64,000 bases of DNA, taken from positions 186,001-250,000 of the forward strand of contig JARVKI010000065.1 in assembly GCA_036674765.1 (NCBI GenBank). The letters run 5' to 3'. Source of the stretch: Seiridium cupressi. Lineage: Eukaryota > Ascomycota > Sordariomycetes > Amphisphaeriales > Sporocadaceae. The position numbers and the translations under genes were made by a program. The notes beneath the pieces are model-generated. The model worked only from the letters and a program-made list of their open reading frames with translations, did no database searches and was not told where the DNA came from. Below are positions 45,149 to 59,315 of the stretch, piece by piece. How positions within the stretch are numbered: the first letter of the stretch is position 1; each line of letters starts with the position of its first letter.

Positions 45149-46723
45149 TTACTCGGCGATCTCGCTAGCAGGTCGACTTCCCTTCCAGACCTCAGCTCGT
45201 TGTGTCTCGTCTTCCTGTTCTTCGTCCATGCCGAATTTGGTCATGCTAAAGTCCGGTAATCTCTTCTGCTCCTTTTGCGAGGCACCGTTTTTGAGCTTCC
45301 ATCTTCGCAATCTTTCCACCTCATCTGCAGACCTCTTCTTCTCGGCCTCGACGTCGAGCATGGTGCCTTCAATGCTAAGGTAGCCATAGTCACCGCTCAC
45401 ACCGACTTCAAAATTCTTGATCTGAAATCGGAGCGACCCCCGAACACGCTGGTTTTGGTCATCCACCCAGTAGCCAGTTGTGTGCAATTGGGTGACGTCG
45501 TCCAGCCCGTCCTCAGCAGGGTCCGGGGTAGGCAATTTGGCTTCTTCTGGTGTCTTCTCCCTGCCCATACCCTTCGAGTGTGGCTTGCCGAGAAGGCTGA
45601 CCCATCGCCAACCCTTGGGAAGTCGCCTGGCTTCGATCGATGCGTTAAACATGCCCCAGCAGACGACACCCAAATGTCCCTCTGTCTGCATGTTGACAAA
45701 ACCTTCCATCCAAGCTCCTCTTGATGGCTTGAAGAGATCAAGTTTCGCTGTCAGCCACCCGAAGCCCACGGCGTACTCGTCTATTGACTCAAGCAATGCT
45801 TCGTCTGAGGTATCGCTCTTTTCCGTCAGGGATCCTCTGCCGGGAGCCTCGCCAACCTGAATATCATGGTATCCCAGAAGCACACCTTCGAATGTCGGCA
45901 CGTAGTGGTTCAACAGGGGCATGAGATGTTGTTCTGCATAGCCTTCGATGGGGTCGATCATACCAAGAGGGTATAGGGGCAAGTACTGCGAGACTTGTTG
46001 GGTGAAAAAAGGGTATGGCTTGTTAGGTAGCTTGCCAAATGGCTGGTTGGATGGTTTCGCTGGCGTGTTGTCGAGATCCATGGCGTCGTCTGGCTCCTCA
46101 GCAGGCTGGGCGGCCTGTGTGCTTCCTACTACTGTTGAATCCGCATCATTTGCGGTAGCGGCACCCTTTTCTTTCCGGCGCTTTTCCTTCTTCTCCTTCT
46201 TACGTCTCTTCTTTTCTTCATCTTCGCCAGCAAGTGGCACCTCTGCTGCAGCTTCGGCGGTTTCTATGTCTTGCGCTGGCTCTTGGGACTCCTCGGGCTC
46301 TTGGTTCTGGTGCTTCTTCCTGTCCTTCTTTTTCTTCTTCGTTTCAGGCTCTACCTCGCCGTTGGCCACTTCTAATACTACTTCATCCGCAACACCATTG
46401 GCCGCCGCCGCATCGACCATTGGGACATCTGTATTCGTTTCCTCGGCCCCATCGCCGTGCGAGTGTCGTCTTTTCTCTTTTCTCTTCTCGTTTCTGCGAG
46501 TCTTTCCACTCTGACCAGCAGTATCGGCTGGGGCTAGTTGTTCGGCAACGACGTCCTGGGCTTCGGTAGAGAGGCCATCAGCATCGTTAATGGGGGCTTC
46601 GCTCCTCGATCGCTTGTGCCTGCGCTCTTCTTCGGCCTGGCCTTCGAGTTCTCGATGTCGCTTCTTAGACTTGTGTTCGCTCTTATCCCGCTTAGATTTC
46701 TTGTCCTTCTTTTCGGAAGACAT
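45149..46723 (-). CDS. rpa43: RNA polymerase I subunit Rpa43
   Basis: Single exon of 524 aa. The ATG at 46723 (MSSEKKDKKSKRDKSEHKSK) was chosen because the 49 upstream in-frame codons look like UTR. Residues 1-250 are highly charged Lys/Glu-rich sequence with several bipartite nuclear/nucleolar signals. The conserved core begins near 270 (YLPLYPLGMIDPIEGYAEQH, VPTFEGVLLGYHDIQ), which is the Rpb7-like tip domain. The OB-fold part follows (FGWLTAKLDLFKPSRGAWME, HLGVVCWGMFNASIEARRLP). Rpa43 forms the Pol I stalk with Rpa14 and contacts Rrn3 to start rRNA synthesis. The long charged N-terminus is usual in filamentous fungi. The single copy lies among conserved genes. Confidence 0.9.
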   Translation of the reverse strand: MSSEKKDKKSKRDKSEHKSKKRHRELEGQAEEERRHKRSRSEAPINDADGLSTEAQDVVAEQLAPADTAGQSGKTRRNEKRKEKRRHSHGDGAEETNTDVPMVDAAAANGVADEVVLEVANGEVEPETKKKKKDRKKHQNQEPEESQEPAQDIETAEAAAEVPLAGEDEEKKRRKKEKKEKRRKEKGAATANDADSTVVGSTQAAQPAEEPDDAMDLDNTPAKPSNQPFGKLPNKPYPFFTQQVSQYLPLYPLGMIDPIEGYAEQHLMPLLNHYVPTFEGVLLGYHDIQVGEAPGRGSLTEKSDTSDEALLESIDEYAVGFGWLTAKLDLFKPSRGAWMEGFVNMQTEGHLGVVCWGMFNASIEARRLPKGWRWVSLLGKPHSKGMGREKTPEEAKLPTPDPAEDGLDDVTQLHTTGYWVDDQNQRVRGSLRFQIKNFEVGVSGDYGYLSIEGTMLDVEAEKKRSADEVERLRRWKLKNGASQKEQKRLPDFSMTKFGMDEEQEDETQRAEVWKGSRPASEIAE

Positions 46724-47432
46724 GTTGGCGGTGGCTGGTACCAGGCTTGTTTTTAACACACGATACTCGTTGATTGAGCTTGTGCTTAGAAGGAGTGTTC
46801 CTCGGGGCGTTGAAATGTTTAATGGAGGGTCTCTCTCAAAAAGTTTGGAAAAGTTCGGCCGCCGATTCAAACAATGCCTGTCCGAGAAAAATTTTAGTGG
46901 GGTAATTCAGCAGCTCACTGGCCCCCCACCGCTGCTAACTCAACCAATAGCAGTGCTGCAGCCCAACTAAGATCCATCTATAAAACGCCAATCCTTATGT
47001 GAAGGTCAAGGAAGCAAGGATAGGCACTTTATTGTATGCAATGTTATGATATAAACTCAGCCATAGTCTCGCATTTCAAAGCGCTTTAACGTATCGACCT
47101 GCCCGTTCTTGTTTAAGAGGCATGCACAAGGTATGCTGTCGGTATTCTTAATGAAGGTGATGAAGAAGGAAAGAAAAAAGGAAGACGAAAGACGGGGGGA
47201 GACCAAGACAGAAGGTACAAGCAGCACTATTAAATCTGTCACAGTCTGTGACCAGTCTCATGGCCAATTGAAACACGGAATTAACATCAGTGGAACCACA
47301 CGGACATTCCTCGATATTGTACCCCTCATCATGCAAGGAAGTTTTTCTTAAGCATTCGAGTAGGCAATTGCCTGGCCATGATTTACACTCCTTGTAACTA
47401 TTGACTCTGCGGATCAAGTTCGAGATGTGCTC
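46724..47432. other. Intergenic region
   Basis: 709 bp with the rpa43 promoter and the NmrA-like gene 3' end. No further feature is recognised. Confidence 0.5.
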
Positions 47433-48448
47433 TCAAAAACCCTCGCCTCGGACCGCCCTTCCGACGACAGCACTCAATGGCTCCAGGTCCTCTGGCTTGA
47501 CTCCGAGGCTCTCATTGTCGGTCTTCTCGTACAGGGTCTTCCCGTCAGACCAGATTCTCCTCAAGGTAAACAACGTCGCCGACGGATTGCCCTCTCCCCA
47601 GAACTTCTGCTCATTCTCACGAAGCTCCTCCTTCGACGTGTACTTGACGTCGAACTTGGAGCCTGTCTGCTTCTCGAACTCGGTCAAAATGTCTTTCGCA
47701 GTCACCACAAATGATTGTACTTTCAGGATTTTGTTTTGTGCGGCTTGGGGATGCCTAAGTGCAGCAACGACAAACTTTCCAACGCTGCTCTTTGGTCACT
47801 CATCAGCGGGCTGCGGTTGATGGAGCCGAGGACTTACTCTGGCATGGTGGTAAATCCAATCTTGTCCTCGCCGTCTCCAACCAAGACAGCATCCTTCTTC
47901 TTGGCATCATATCCACCCGCCACCTGGAAGCCCGGCTTATAGTCAAGGAACATGTCGGCATACGGTCCGGTCACGACATAAGTAACCTTAACCTTCTTGA
48001 GGTGTTCCCTGATGAATGCGCGGACTTTGAGCTTGTTCTGATGCGGCTTCTCATCCTTGCTTGTCTCATCGTATTCAATATCTGTGCCGTATTCACTAGG
48101 GAAGAACCATTGGACACTGGGACTCTCCTCAGCAAGCCTAAGTAACTCGATTTGCTCAAGGAGCCCCCCGCGTCCGAGACAAGATACAACCGTATCAACA
48201 TCCTTGTAGGCACTTCTGACGTCGTCAGCATTGTTGATGTCACCAGTGATGACAGACAGTCCCTGGGACTTCCATGAGGATAGGAGCGACTCCTTTGCAG
48301 GGTTTGATGCAGTAGAAGAAGACGTGAGTATTGAAACCTGAGAGAGGCTGGCGATGCGGGATTTGGAGGAGAGGATGGCGTTGGTGATATATTTGCCTAT
48401 TACGCCGGTGGCACCGACAATGAGCAGGCTTGACGGAACAGCCGCCAT
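47433..48448 (-). CDS. NmrA-like/isoflavone-reductase-type NAD(P)-binding protein
   Basis: Minus-strand exons 48448-47838 and 47784-47433 give 321 codons (320 aa). The intron has donor GTAAGT and a CTGATG-type branch point. The Rossmann motif LLIVGATGVIGKYI (GATGxIG) opens the chain, followed by VITGDINNADDV, VDTVVSCLGRGG and FFPSEYGTDIEY, characteristic of atypical short-chain dehydrogenases related to isoflavone and pinoresinol reductase. The Lys expected after the FPSEYG loop is present in the NKLKVRAFI helix. These are cytosolic NADPH-dependent reductases or redox sensors, and fungal members are often linked to aromatic metabolism. No partner gene indicates a specific role. Confidence 0.88.
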
Positions 48449-49992
48449 TTTCACACAACTTGAAACGAGTTCGATGGTCAGGCGTCTCCAGAGATTAAAT
48501 TTTCGAGAGTGTGTAAGGTCACCTTATATTCCTGACAGACCAGACAGAAATAAAACCAACTAATTGGCAATGACACTCATCGCCGAAGATTGCGGCTCCG
48601 AGCCACGCCTAGGTTCAGATCCGCGTTCCGCTGCGGGGCATCCGTGTCGACATTCATGTTGCGATGCGGGGTAACTATTGCAATCGAAGTGGGTTCAGGG
48701 CGTGCGATATTCTCCTCTTTCGACTTGCAGGGCGTGGGTAATGGATTACCTAGTTCGATTCGCTCTAACACTCTTCATCTTTTGGAAAAGATATGTAAAT
48801 CCAACTCTTAGGCTTACGGCAATGCTACCTCATTACACTAACCGAAGACGATACGAGGATTTGACGGTCATAATGCAACTTCTTCCAGGGGCCATGCTTT
48901 TGTTTCTATTGCCCTCCCAGAACATATGGCCCATAGGAATTTACTGTCAACACATATCTTCATAAGACACGCCGCCACTCTGCTCAAAAATAACTAATAT
49001 ATATCAACGGATACGGTCTGTCACACCGTAAACATTGATGCGGGTGAGATGACGACCCCTCCCTGGGATGTAGCAGACAAAAGTATAAAGAAATGAAACT
49101 CAAAAATGAAAGTCAAGGGAGAAAAGAAGGTACCGTAATTTCTTGCAAGAGTTCATGCGTGACTAGTATGTTCATATTGTCAAGCTATTCTGAAGTTAGA
49201 ATTCCGCAAGGAGTCCCAGCACTACAGTCAGGAGGTCAAAACGGAAAGATACACACTTCTCTAAGCCCCACTAATTTCGCGAGTATATAACTTAACAATA
49301 AAACAAAATTAAAGTATTTAAAAAAAATAAAAAAAAATAAAAAAAAAAAACCTATAAAATTGATACGATAAGTAAGGGGGACCCTACGGGTCCCAGTTAT
49401 ATAAGCTAGATAGAGCTTAGGCCCACGGCAGCCAGCCCCCACTAGATAGATCCAGCAGCTCCTCCGGAGGAGGAGCTGGGAATCCATCTTATTTCACCAC
49501 ACTTTACACCCCCCCATTGTGACCATATCAAAAATATAAAATAATTGATTTAATTACGAGGTTTGAATATTTTACGAATTTTCCTCGACTTTTATTATAG
49601 ATACTCTTTGGAATTCTTATCGAAATATGGGGAAGTGTGCATCTTTCCGCTTTGACCTCCTGCAACTTGGATTGCTTGGCAATAATTATCTGGAATTGGG
49701 CTATAGTGTTACCATGCATCACAGCTCTGCATGCTGATCTTCTGTGTCTACGATGAAGGCGGGGTTCACTTGTCAGGACGTATTGAACCACGCAGCCTTG
49801 GCTGCTTGGTGGCAGCCAATAATGGCGGCAGCTTGAGTTTGGTATCTTTGTACCTTCGGTCTCCCCAAACCCAGATTTCACCCTACTATGCAATCTCCAA
49901 ATAAGATCTCTAGACAGCAACCGAAAGCATTTCACATCCATCCAGCGTTTTCTATGGCGTTTGGTCAATTGCTATCCGCAATCAAAAGAATA
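48449..49992. other. Gene-free interval containing an A-rich hairpin island
   Basis: 1.5 kb between divergent genes. The part 48449-49250 is unremarkable promoter-like sequence. From about 49270 it turns strongly A/T-rich and carries three hairpins (listed separately). Confidence 0.55.
49270..49510. repeat. A-rich tract followed by three hairpins, possible mobile-element relic
   Basis: An A-tract at about 49317-49350 is followed by three stem-loops. The first is GGGACCC-TAC-GGGTCCC at 49378-49394. The second is TAAGCT-AGATAG-AGCTTA at 49402-49419. The third is CAGCTCCTCC-GGA-GGAGGAGCTG at 49456-49478. A C-run (49507-49514) follows. On the minus strand this reads as structured GC-rich sequence with a long T-tract. 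No terminal inverted repeats or target duplication were found, so the element class is open (SINE-like or MITE-like relic, or a structured RNA). Confidence 0.5.
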
Positions 49993-52210
49993 ATGACGGA
50001 AATTCACATCACGCCACATGTCATAGTCAGAGTTAGTGCTCTTCTCCTGATCTGTGCCTTTTCTCACGCTACATTGAGTACGGATGATGTTGCGATAGCA
50101 ACAAACAAGACATTCGATTATGTGATTGTTGGAGCTGGCCTCACAGGTACTACCGCCGGAAATAAGGCCTGAGCCAGTATATATTGGCTCGGGATTTGCT
50201 TTTGGACATGTCTGACCAGGAGTAGCTGAGTGGCGCTGGCTCTTCCGTCCTCCTCATCGAAGCCGGACAGACCCGCGCTGGAACCCTGCTGTTTACAATG
50301 CCGAGGAACGATATGATCTGAATGGATACTGCAATTGGGAGTATCCAGCCTATCACAAGAATGGCACAGCTTTGTCATGGACGATTGACAGTGGCGCGTG
50401 CATTGGTGGCAGCACATCAAGTATGTCACCTCAAGTAACCAGACAACTGGGACTAACCCACTTCAGTCAATGGTCTTATGTGGTATCGCCCAACGGAGGC
50501 AGAAGTGAATAAGCTAGAGACTTTGGGAAATCCTGGCTGGAACTGGGCGAATCTTGTGCCTGTATGCAGATATAAAACTCGAGCTCCTGACGATGAGGAA
50601 TGACGACTGATCCTTCCAGTACATGGAAGCCATCGAACGCTTTCAGCCGCCCAACGATATTCAGGTCCAACAAGGTGCTGGCTATGATCCTTCAGGCCAT
50701 GGATTTGACAGTCAAGTCAATATCTCCTTCCCGGTACCACGACCCAATTTTCTCTAAAAGTCAGGTGGTGTTCTTGTACTGTCGTTCTTCATCAACACGC
50801 AACCACTAATTGCATTCTTAATCATAGACGCCAATGCGTATGCCAGGGACTGTGGGTATTTTCAAATCCGCACTCCCTCAAGTGTTTCCTGGATTGAGTA
50901 ATGATCTATCGAATCGTACGTCTATAGTGTCAGCATCAGCATCGTAGACCATTTGGTACGATGCCGCCACAGGCAAGAACAGACGCTCTTCGGCTGCAAA
51001 TGGACTCTTGTGGGCTATAAATCAGCAGAAAGACACTCTTGTAGTACTTGCGAATCACACAGTAGATAAGGTGGTCTTTGAACCAACTGAGGGGCAGGAG
51101 CCTAAAGCAATAGGCGTTGTCCTTGCCGCTGGTGCCGATTTTCCAGTGAGCACTGTTTTGGCGGGAAAAGAAGGTATCTTTGCCGCCGGGTCTTTGGGGA
51201 GTGCTCCTATTCTTGAGCGATCAGGCATTGGAAACCCCGGGATACTGCAAGGGGTGGGCATCGTGCCTGTCGTAAGTCTCCCCGGAGTTGGCGTGACTCT
51301 GAATGATCAGCTTGGGACTGGGACCTCAGTGTTGGTGTTCGAGAAGTACTGGACTGACACATCAATCATCGATGGAAGGATTTTGTTTGCACCGGAGGTC
51401 TCCCTCGTCAACTTAGATAAGGTATGGGGCGCAGGTAAGAAGAAGTCGGACGAAGCCAGAAATACACTAACAAACCTGTGACGAAGAAGCGTCCACCTAC
51501 GCGACAGACTTGAGCTCATCTAGTAGCTTCCTCGCTCGAGCGCAAAGTCTTCTGGGTGCTGGAGGAGCAGCCACTCTCGAAGGAGCCCAACAAATTCTGA
51601 ACACGACCATTGACCTTATAGTCAATTCACGACGTGAGTACCTAGTTATTCCGACCATTTCAAAGGTGTTGCAACTAAGTTGAGTCTCCCAGTTCCTGTG
51701 GCCGAATTTATAGCGGATTCCTATCCCACAGTTCTGTTCGCAGCTTTCTGGCCGTCACAGCCCCTGTCCAGGGGACACATTCATATTAATACGTCATCGC
51801 CTTTTTCCTTCCCAGTTATCACCCCCCGTCTGCTTAGTGATTTATTCGATCAAGCGATTGCTGTGAGCATGGCACGAAAATCCCGAGTATTGTTTGCCAA
51901 TGACGCTTTCGAAGATGTCGTCCAAGATCCATTTTACGATCCTCAGAACATTGGAATTAATGGGACCGACGAGGAGTACCTTGGCTGGTATGAAAAGACA
52001 GCGTACGGCGCAAGTCACTGGATTGGCAGCACTGCCATGATACCACAAGAGCTAGGTGGCGTTGTGAGCACAACACTTCAGGTATATGGAACACGTAGCT
52101 TGAGGATCGTTGATGCTGGTATTCTGCCGTTCCAAATTACCTCGCATACCATGTCTATGTTGTATGCGGTGGCACAAAAGGCAGCCGCCTTAATCCTTGA
52201 AGATGCTTGA
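49993..52210 (+). pseudogene. GMC (glucose oxidase-type) oxidoreductase pseudogene
   Basis: A signal peptide (MTEIHITPHVIVRVSALLLI) leads to the FAD motif DYVIVGAGLTG. Homology then runs to the end: VLLIEAG, CIGGSTS, WYRPTEAEV, GLLWAIN, AAGSLGSAPILERSGIG, LPGVGVTLNDQ and the catalytic His regions GASHWIGSTAM and ITSHTMSMLYAVAQ. The reading frame is broken. A one-base loss near 50262-50270 shifts IEAG away from PRWNPAVYNAEERYD. A TAG at 50945-50947 interrupts SAS-TIWYD where the family has Trp (TGG to TAG). The first intron appears to start with GC rather than GT after AATAAG. Introns elsewhere (about 50419, 50560, 50732, 51437, 51632) look functional. It would have been a secreted flavoprotein oxidising sugars or alcohols. 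Sequencing error could explain one lesion, hardly all. Confidence 0.82.
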
Positions 52211-52496
52211 TCTTGAACAAAAGGAGGGTTGTGTGGACAACAGCATCAGATCTAGGCCATAATATTTGTCGATGACACCTGATCACCTACCATCTTTAAC
52301 TATAGGTAGATTTTGAGGCTCAAAAGGTCGAAAATCCATGCCTCGTCGCATTTGTACTCAAATTCTGTCCCAATGATTGGGTGTGAAGTGAATGTTGACG
52401 CAATTGAGCAATCTACTACTAACTGCATATTCATAAGCTGGTTGAAAGTGAAGGACACCCTTCATTGTGTTGGCTTACGCGGCTGCGCATTGGCTT

Positions 52497-53668
52497 TTAA
52501 GAGGACATAATCTCGCAAATCCGAATAGGCACTTGGTCATTGTAGAATGGACCTGTCTGTGACGTCCTTGCAGGTAACTCGAAGTCGACCTCATGCACTT
52601 TGAACCGCCTCTGCTCGCATACTCGCAAGAAAGCGTCATAAGTCTTACGATTCCTCTCCGTGGCGGCAATCAGAATTTTTACCGCGGGATATAGATCGAA
52701 TAGCTCCCCGATGGCGCTTACCAGCATTGGAATCACACTCTCATCATAGGTGACATCCGCGCCGAGGACGACATCAATAGGTTTGCCACCATTCCATGAT
52801 GCTTCTTCTGTGCCCACAAGTGCGTGGCCCCATTTCAAGTCCATAGCTGTAACAATCTTTGAACCTTGCAGGCCATTCACGAAGAAGTTTTCCGGCAGAT
52901 TAGCCACCACATCGTCTGAGCCATCAGAGGCAATCACTTGACGTGGACCAAGATATTTTGCGCATAATATGGAGATATAGCCAGTTCCAGCACCGAGCTC
53001 CAACACCCCTTTGCCCTGGATGAGTGAGGGGTTCTTGCAGAGGTATTGGCCTAGGTGTAGTGCTGCCTCCCATGTCTTAAGTCCAGTGGTACCGCCAGCA
53101 GAGATGAGGTTGCGTGACTCAAGCAGTGTGACACTAGGCGGAAGAGAAGTCTCCAAGCGCGTTTGATTATCGAGAAGTGATAAGGAATAGGTCACGTATG
53201 ACTTTTGCTGCGCAGCATCCACTTCAGATGGGAGGGGAGATGCAAGGAGTTCAGAAAGGCATTCCATTAGGTCATCGGAAACTCCCTAGTAGGATGGAGT
53301 CAGATTCGTGACGAAGAAGAAAACACACCAAGGCCATATAGATCTACTCCGACATGGACGTGGTTGATCCCCACAGGTGAGATGCTTACATGTTGTTCCC
53401 AATCTTCAATGCTGGTTTCGATTCTCGACATCATCTCTTTAAGGACCCGGAGCCGGTACCTCGGAGGCAGGGGATATGCGACGGCTCCATCCGCAAAGAG
53501 CTGATTGTACAGTGCAGCCTGAATGTGCTCCTCTCGAAGAAGACTCGAATCCGGAAAATCCAAATCACGCTCAAGCTGGAGATATTGGCGACAGAAGCGG
53601 GCGACGGCATTGCACTTTTCTGATGCCGAGCTATCCTCGGGCGGAGCCATGGCACCCGAAATGCTCAT
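52497..53668 (-). CDS. efm3: EFM3/FAM86-type protein-lysine methyltransferase
   Basis: Minus-strand exons 53668-53390 and 53285-52497 give 356 codons (355 aa) from the Met of MSISGAMAPP. A second Met six codons later (53650) is equally possible. The N-terminal helical region (FCRQYLQLERDLDFPDSSLL) is typical of FAM86/EFM3. The class I methyltransferase core has TTGLKTWEAALHLGQYLC, motif I VLELGAGTGYISIL, the acidic IASDGSD and post-motif VVLGADVTYD. EFM3 in yeast and EEF2KMT in humans trimethylate a lysine of translation elongation factor 2 in the cytosol. The paralogous METTL21/Efm2 type is the alternative, but the N-terminal region favours EFM3. It is divergent from rps24. Confidence 0.82.
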
Positions 53669-54226
53669 TCGCAGCAGAGTGTTCAGTGAATGTGGGCTAC
53701 TGTGCAACTCAACTCAATACATTACTCAACCCATTGTAGAATGCCGACTGCCTGCTTGCTGCGCTACGGCCTCGTGCACGAGTAGAGAGCGTGGTGCTGC
53801 CAAATTCAATGCGATGCAAGGCATCGATCGCCAGGTGCATCTCGGACTGGTGGCCTTGTGGGCTGTTGAAAAGGTACCGGGGCTGCATGTGCATCTGGCA
53901 TTCGCTTGCACCTGGCACCTGCCGGTTAAACATTGGACGTGGCTGCCAATTTTCATGTGGCTCAGCAATTTCGCTCTCCAACCATTACCTAAGCATTAGG
54001 ACTTTGCGCTCGCTTAGCCCGCAGCCAACGCACGGACCAGGGTTTTCCCACGGAATTTTCACGGCCCACTCTGCATATCCCACCAGCTTCACGAAATTCG
54101 AGATTGGTGCAAGGTTGGGCCAAAACTCCATCGAAAAATTACCACGACTCACCCAACACCGACGCCCATCTTCCAGTTCGACAACGATCCTTCACATCAT
54201 CACCAACCGATTGATCGATCGTCAAG
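53669..54226. promoter_or_regulatory. Divergent promoter, efm3 and rps24
   Basis: A 558 bp head-to-head region between two translation-related genes, which may share control. Several open frames here are chance products. No specific site is assigned. Confidence 0.5.
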
Positions 54227-54939
54227 ATGGCCGACTCCGAGACCCCCGTCACCCTCCGCACGAGGAAGTTCATCCGCAACCCTCTTCTGGGTCGCAAGCA
54301 GATGGTCGTGTAAGTATCCAAGCCCTTCCAGACAGGACAAAGCATCACCAGCCTGCCGATACGCACCGTCGTTACTGGGACTCTGCTCGGCACGGAGGGG
54401 AGGGGAGAGATCGATCCACGGCTTCATTCGACCTCCCAGTTTCCCCGAAGATCAAGAACGACGGGCGCGAAGGAGCGACGGCGAGAGGAGGCGGAGGCTA
54501 TCCCGAACATGTGCTTGTCTGAATGAATTGTCGGGCTGACATTTTTCTGCTTCCTCCAGTGACATTCTGCACCCCAGCCGTCCCAACATCTCCAAGGACC
54601 AGCTCCGTGACAAGCTCGCCACCATGTACAAGGCTCAGAAGGATCAGATCTCCGTCTTCGGTCTCCGCACCCAGTTCGGTGGTGGCAAGACCACTGGTTT
54701 CGCTCTCGTCTACGACTCCCCCGAGGCCATGAAGAAGTTCGAGCCTCTGTACAGACTCGTCAGAGTTGGTCTCGGCACCAAGCCCGAGCGTGCATCGAGA
54801 CAGCAGCGTATGCCCTCCACCCGTGTCCAATGCCGGCCTTTATCTAACACACATCACAGGCAAGCAGCGCAAGAACCGACAGAAGACCCTCCGCGGTACG
54901 GCCAAGGTCAAGGGTGCCAAGGCAAAGAAGGAGAAATAG
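54227..54939 (+). CDS. rps24: 40S ribosomal protein eS24
   Basis: Exons 54227-54309, 54560-54807 and 54860-54939 give 137 codons (136 aa), the normal eS24 length. It begins [20 protein letters not shown] and continues [40 protein letters not shown] and [11 protein letters not shown], ending in a lysine-rich tail. eS24 is part of the small-subunit body and is needed for 18S rRNA maturation. The first intron (250 nt) after the extreme 5' coding end is long for this window, which is usual for fungal ribosomal-protein genes and often contributes to expression. Confidence is high. Confidence 0.97.
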
Positions 54940-55624
54940 ACGATTCGCGGTTCTTACAGGTGTTTGATCATTTGGCAGAGTGGGCATGGCTCTCGGCATT
55001 GGCTTTGGCTGGCATCTGTGCATTGTACGATGGTGAATCCAAGCTTGGTCATCACTCGATACAGAATCATACACTCTGGTCTCACCGGTTTTTTCGGTAT
55101 CAACTGGTAGACTTGGTTTTATATGAGGCGTGACGGAACGAATTCGATGATTTCCTGCCGTTCCTCGATAGCATACATGCAAAAATCGGTGTTCTCATGG
55201 TTAAATGCCGTGCTCACAATGTTGTTGCGTCATGGATACGTGAAGATGTTGAGCTTGAACCCGAACTTGCCGCTACAGGTCACGGCACGCACTGGTCTCT
55301 GGGGTTAAGAAAGTCCTCTCTTATTGTTTTGTAATTGTCTTCTCATTTCCGTGTTATCAGACACTAGCCACATATAATGGCCATTCCCTTGCCGGATGCC
55401 TTGCAGTTCCCAATGAACATGATCGCAATCTAAAGTGTGCAGCTAATCTCCCAGTTATAATTGCGTTGTACGTGTCCCCAGTAGAACTCGACGCCTGAAC
55501 GCCTGAACGCCTGAACACCGAAGCTTATATGACCCATACATCTACTATCGATACAGGCAGCCCGCAACTCGTAGCTCACGTCCCATATGACGTCTCCGAC
55601 ATCTGACGGCACAAGTGAGCCACC
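54940..55624. other. Convergent intergenic region
   Basis: 685 bp after rps24, ending at the stop of the next, reverse gene. It contains a perfect three-copy ACGCCTGA tandem repeat (55491-55514). No gene is seen. Confidence 0.55.
55491..55514. repeat. Tandem repeat (ACGCCTGA)3
   Basis: Three perfect 8 bp copies in intergenic sequence downstream of rps24 and the small GPI-type gene. Confidence 0.85.
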
Positions 55625-56104
55625 TCATAGACCAAGTACAATTCCAACCACGGCGAAGAACACAGCCAACATTGCAGCTCTCCTACTATCATACTGACTC
55701 CACGCACTATCCATGCTGGCATCCAGGATGGGCTCATGCCAACCGCAATGTACAGTACTTGGCCACGTGACGCAGGTGTAATATGTCGTTTGCTTAAATT
55801 TGACATTTACATCTGCAGCATTTGCTTCACTTCCGGGTTCGAAGAAAACACCACCAGCTGGAGGAGGCGTAACTCTGACGTCCGGGACATCAGAACTTGC
55901 TGTTGCATTCTGGCCACATCCGCCTTTTGTGGGAGTTGGCACTGTTGTAGGTGCTGTCGGTGAACTCAGAAGGGTTTTGGCAAACGTTGTTGCAGTTGAG
56001 AGAGTCGATGAGTTGCGACTTGATATTGACGCCGCGGCTGTGAAGGGACTCGCCTGCACAGTAGTGACTATGATTAGGACGAGAGACATTATGATGGTCT
56101 TCAT
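55625..56104 (-). CDS. Small secreted, probably GPI-anchored protein of unknown function
   Basis: Single-exon ORF of 159 aa. MKTIIMSLVLIIVTTVQASP is a signal peptide, and the C-terminal MLAVFFAVVGIVLGL is a hydrophobic tail preceded by a polar Ser/Arg stretch, the layout of a GPI-anchor signal or single membrane anchor. The N-terminal third of the mature part is a Ser/Thr/Pro-rich, presumably O-glycosylated linker. The folded part holds four cysteines (GGCGQ, YYTCVTWPSTVHCGWHEP). The VTWPSTVHCGWHEPILDA core seems familiar from fungal hypothetical proteins but I cannot name a domain. Likely a cell-wall or plasma-membrane surface protein. Being intronless and short, it has a modest chance of being spurious. 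Confidence 0.68.
   Translation of the reverse strand: MKTIIMSLVLIIVTTVQASPFTAAASISSRNSSTLSTATTFAKTLLSSPTAPTTVPTPTKGGCGQNATASSDVPDVRVTPPPAGGVFFEPGSEANAADVNVKFKQTTYYTCVTWPSTVHCGWHEPILDASMDSAWSQYDSRRAAMLAVFFAVVGIVLGL

Positions 56105-59315
<3,211 letters not shown>

Noticed and set aside
45275..46970. Plus-strand ORFs opposite rpa43
   Set aside because: They mirror the Lys/Glu-rich coding strand and have no family signature.
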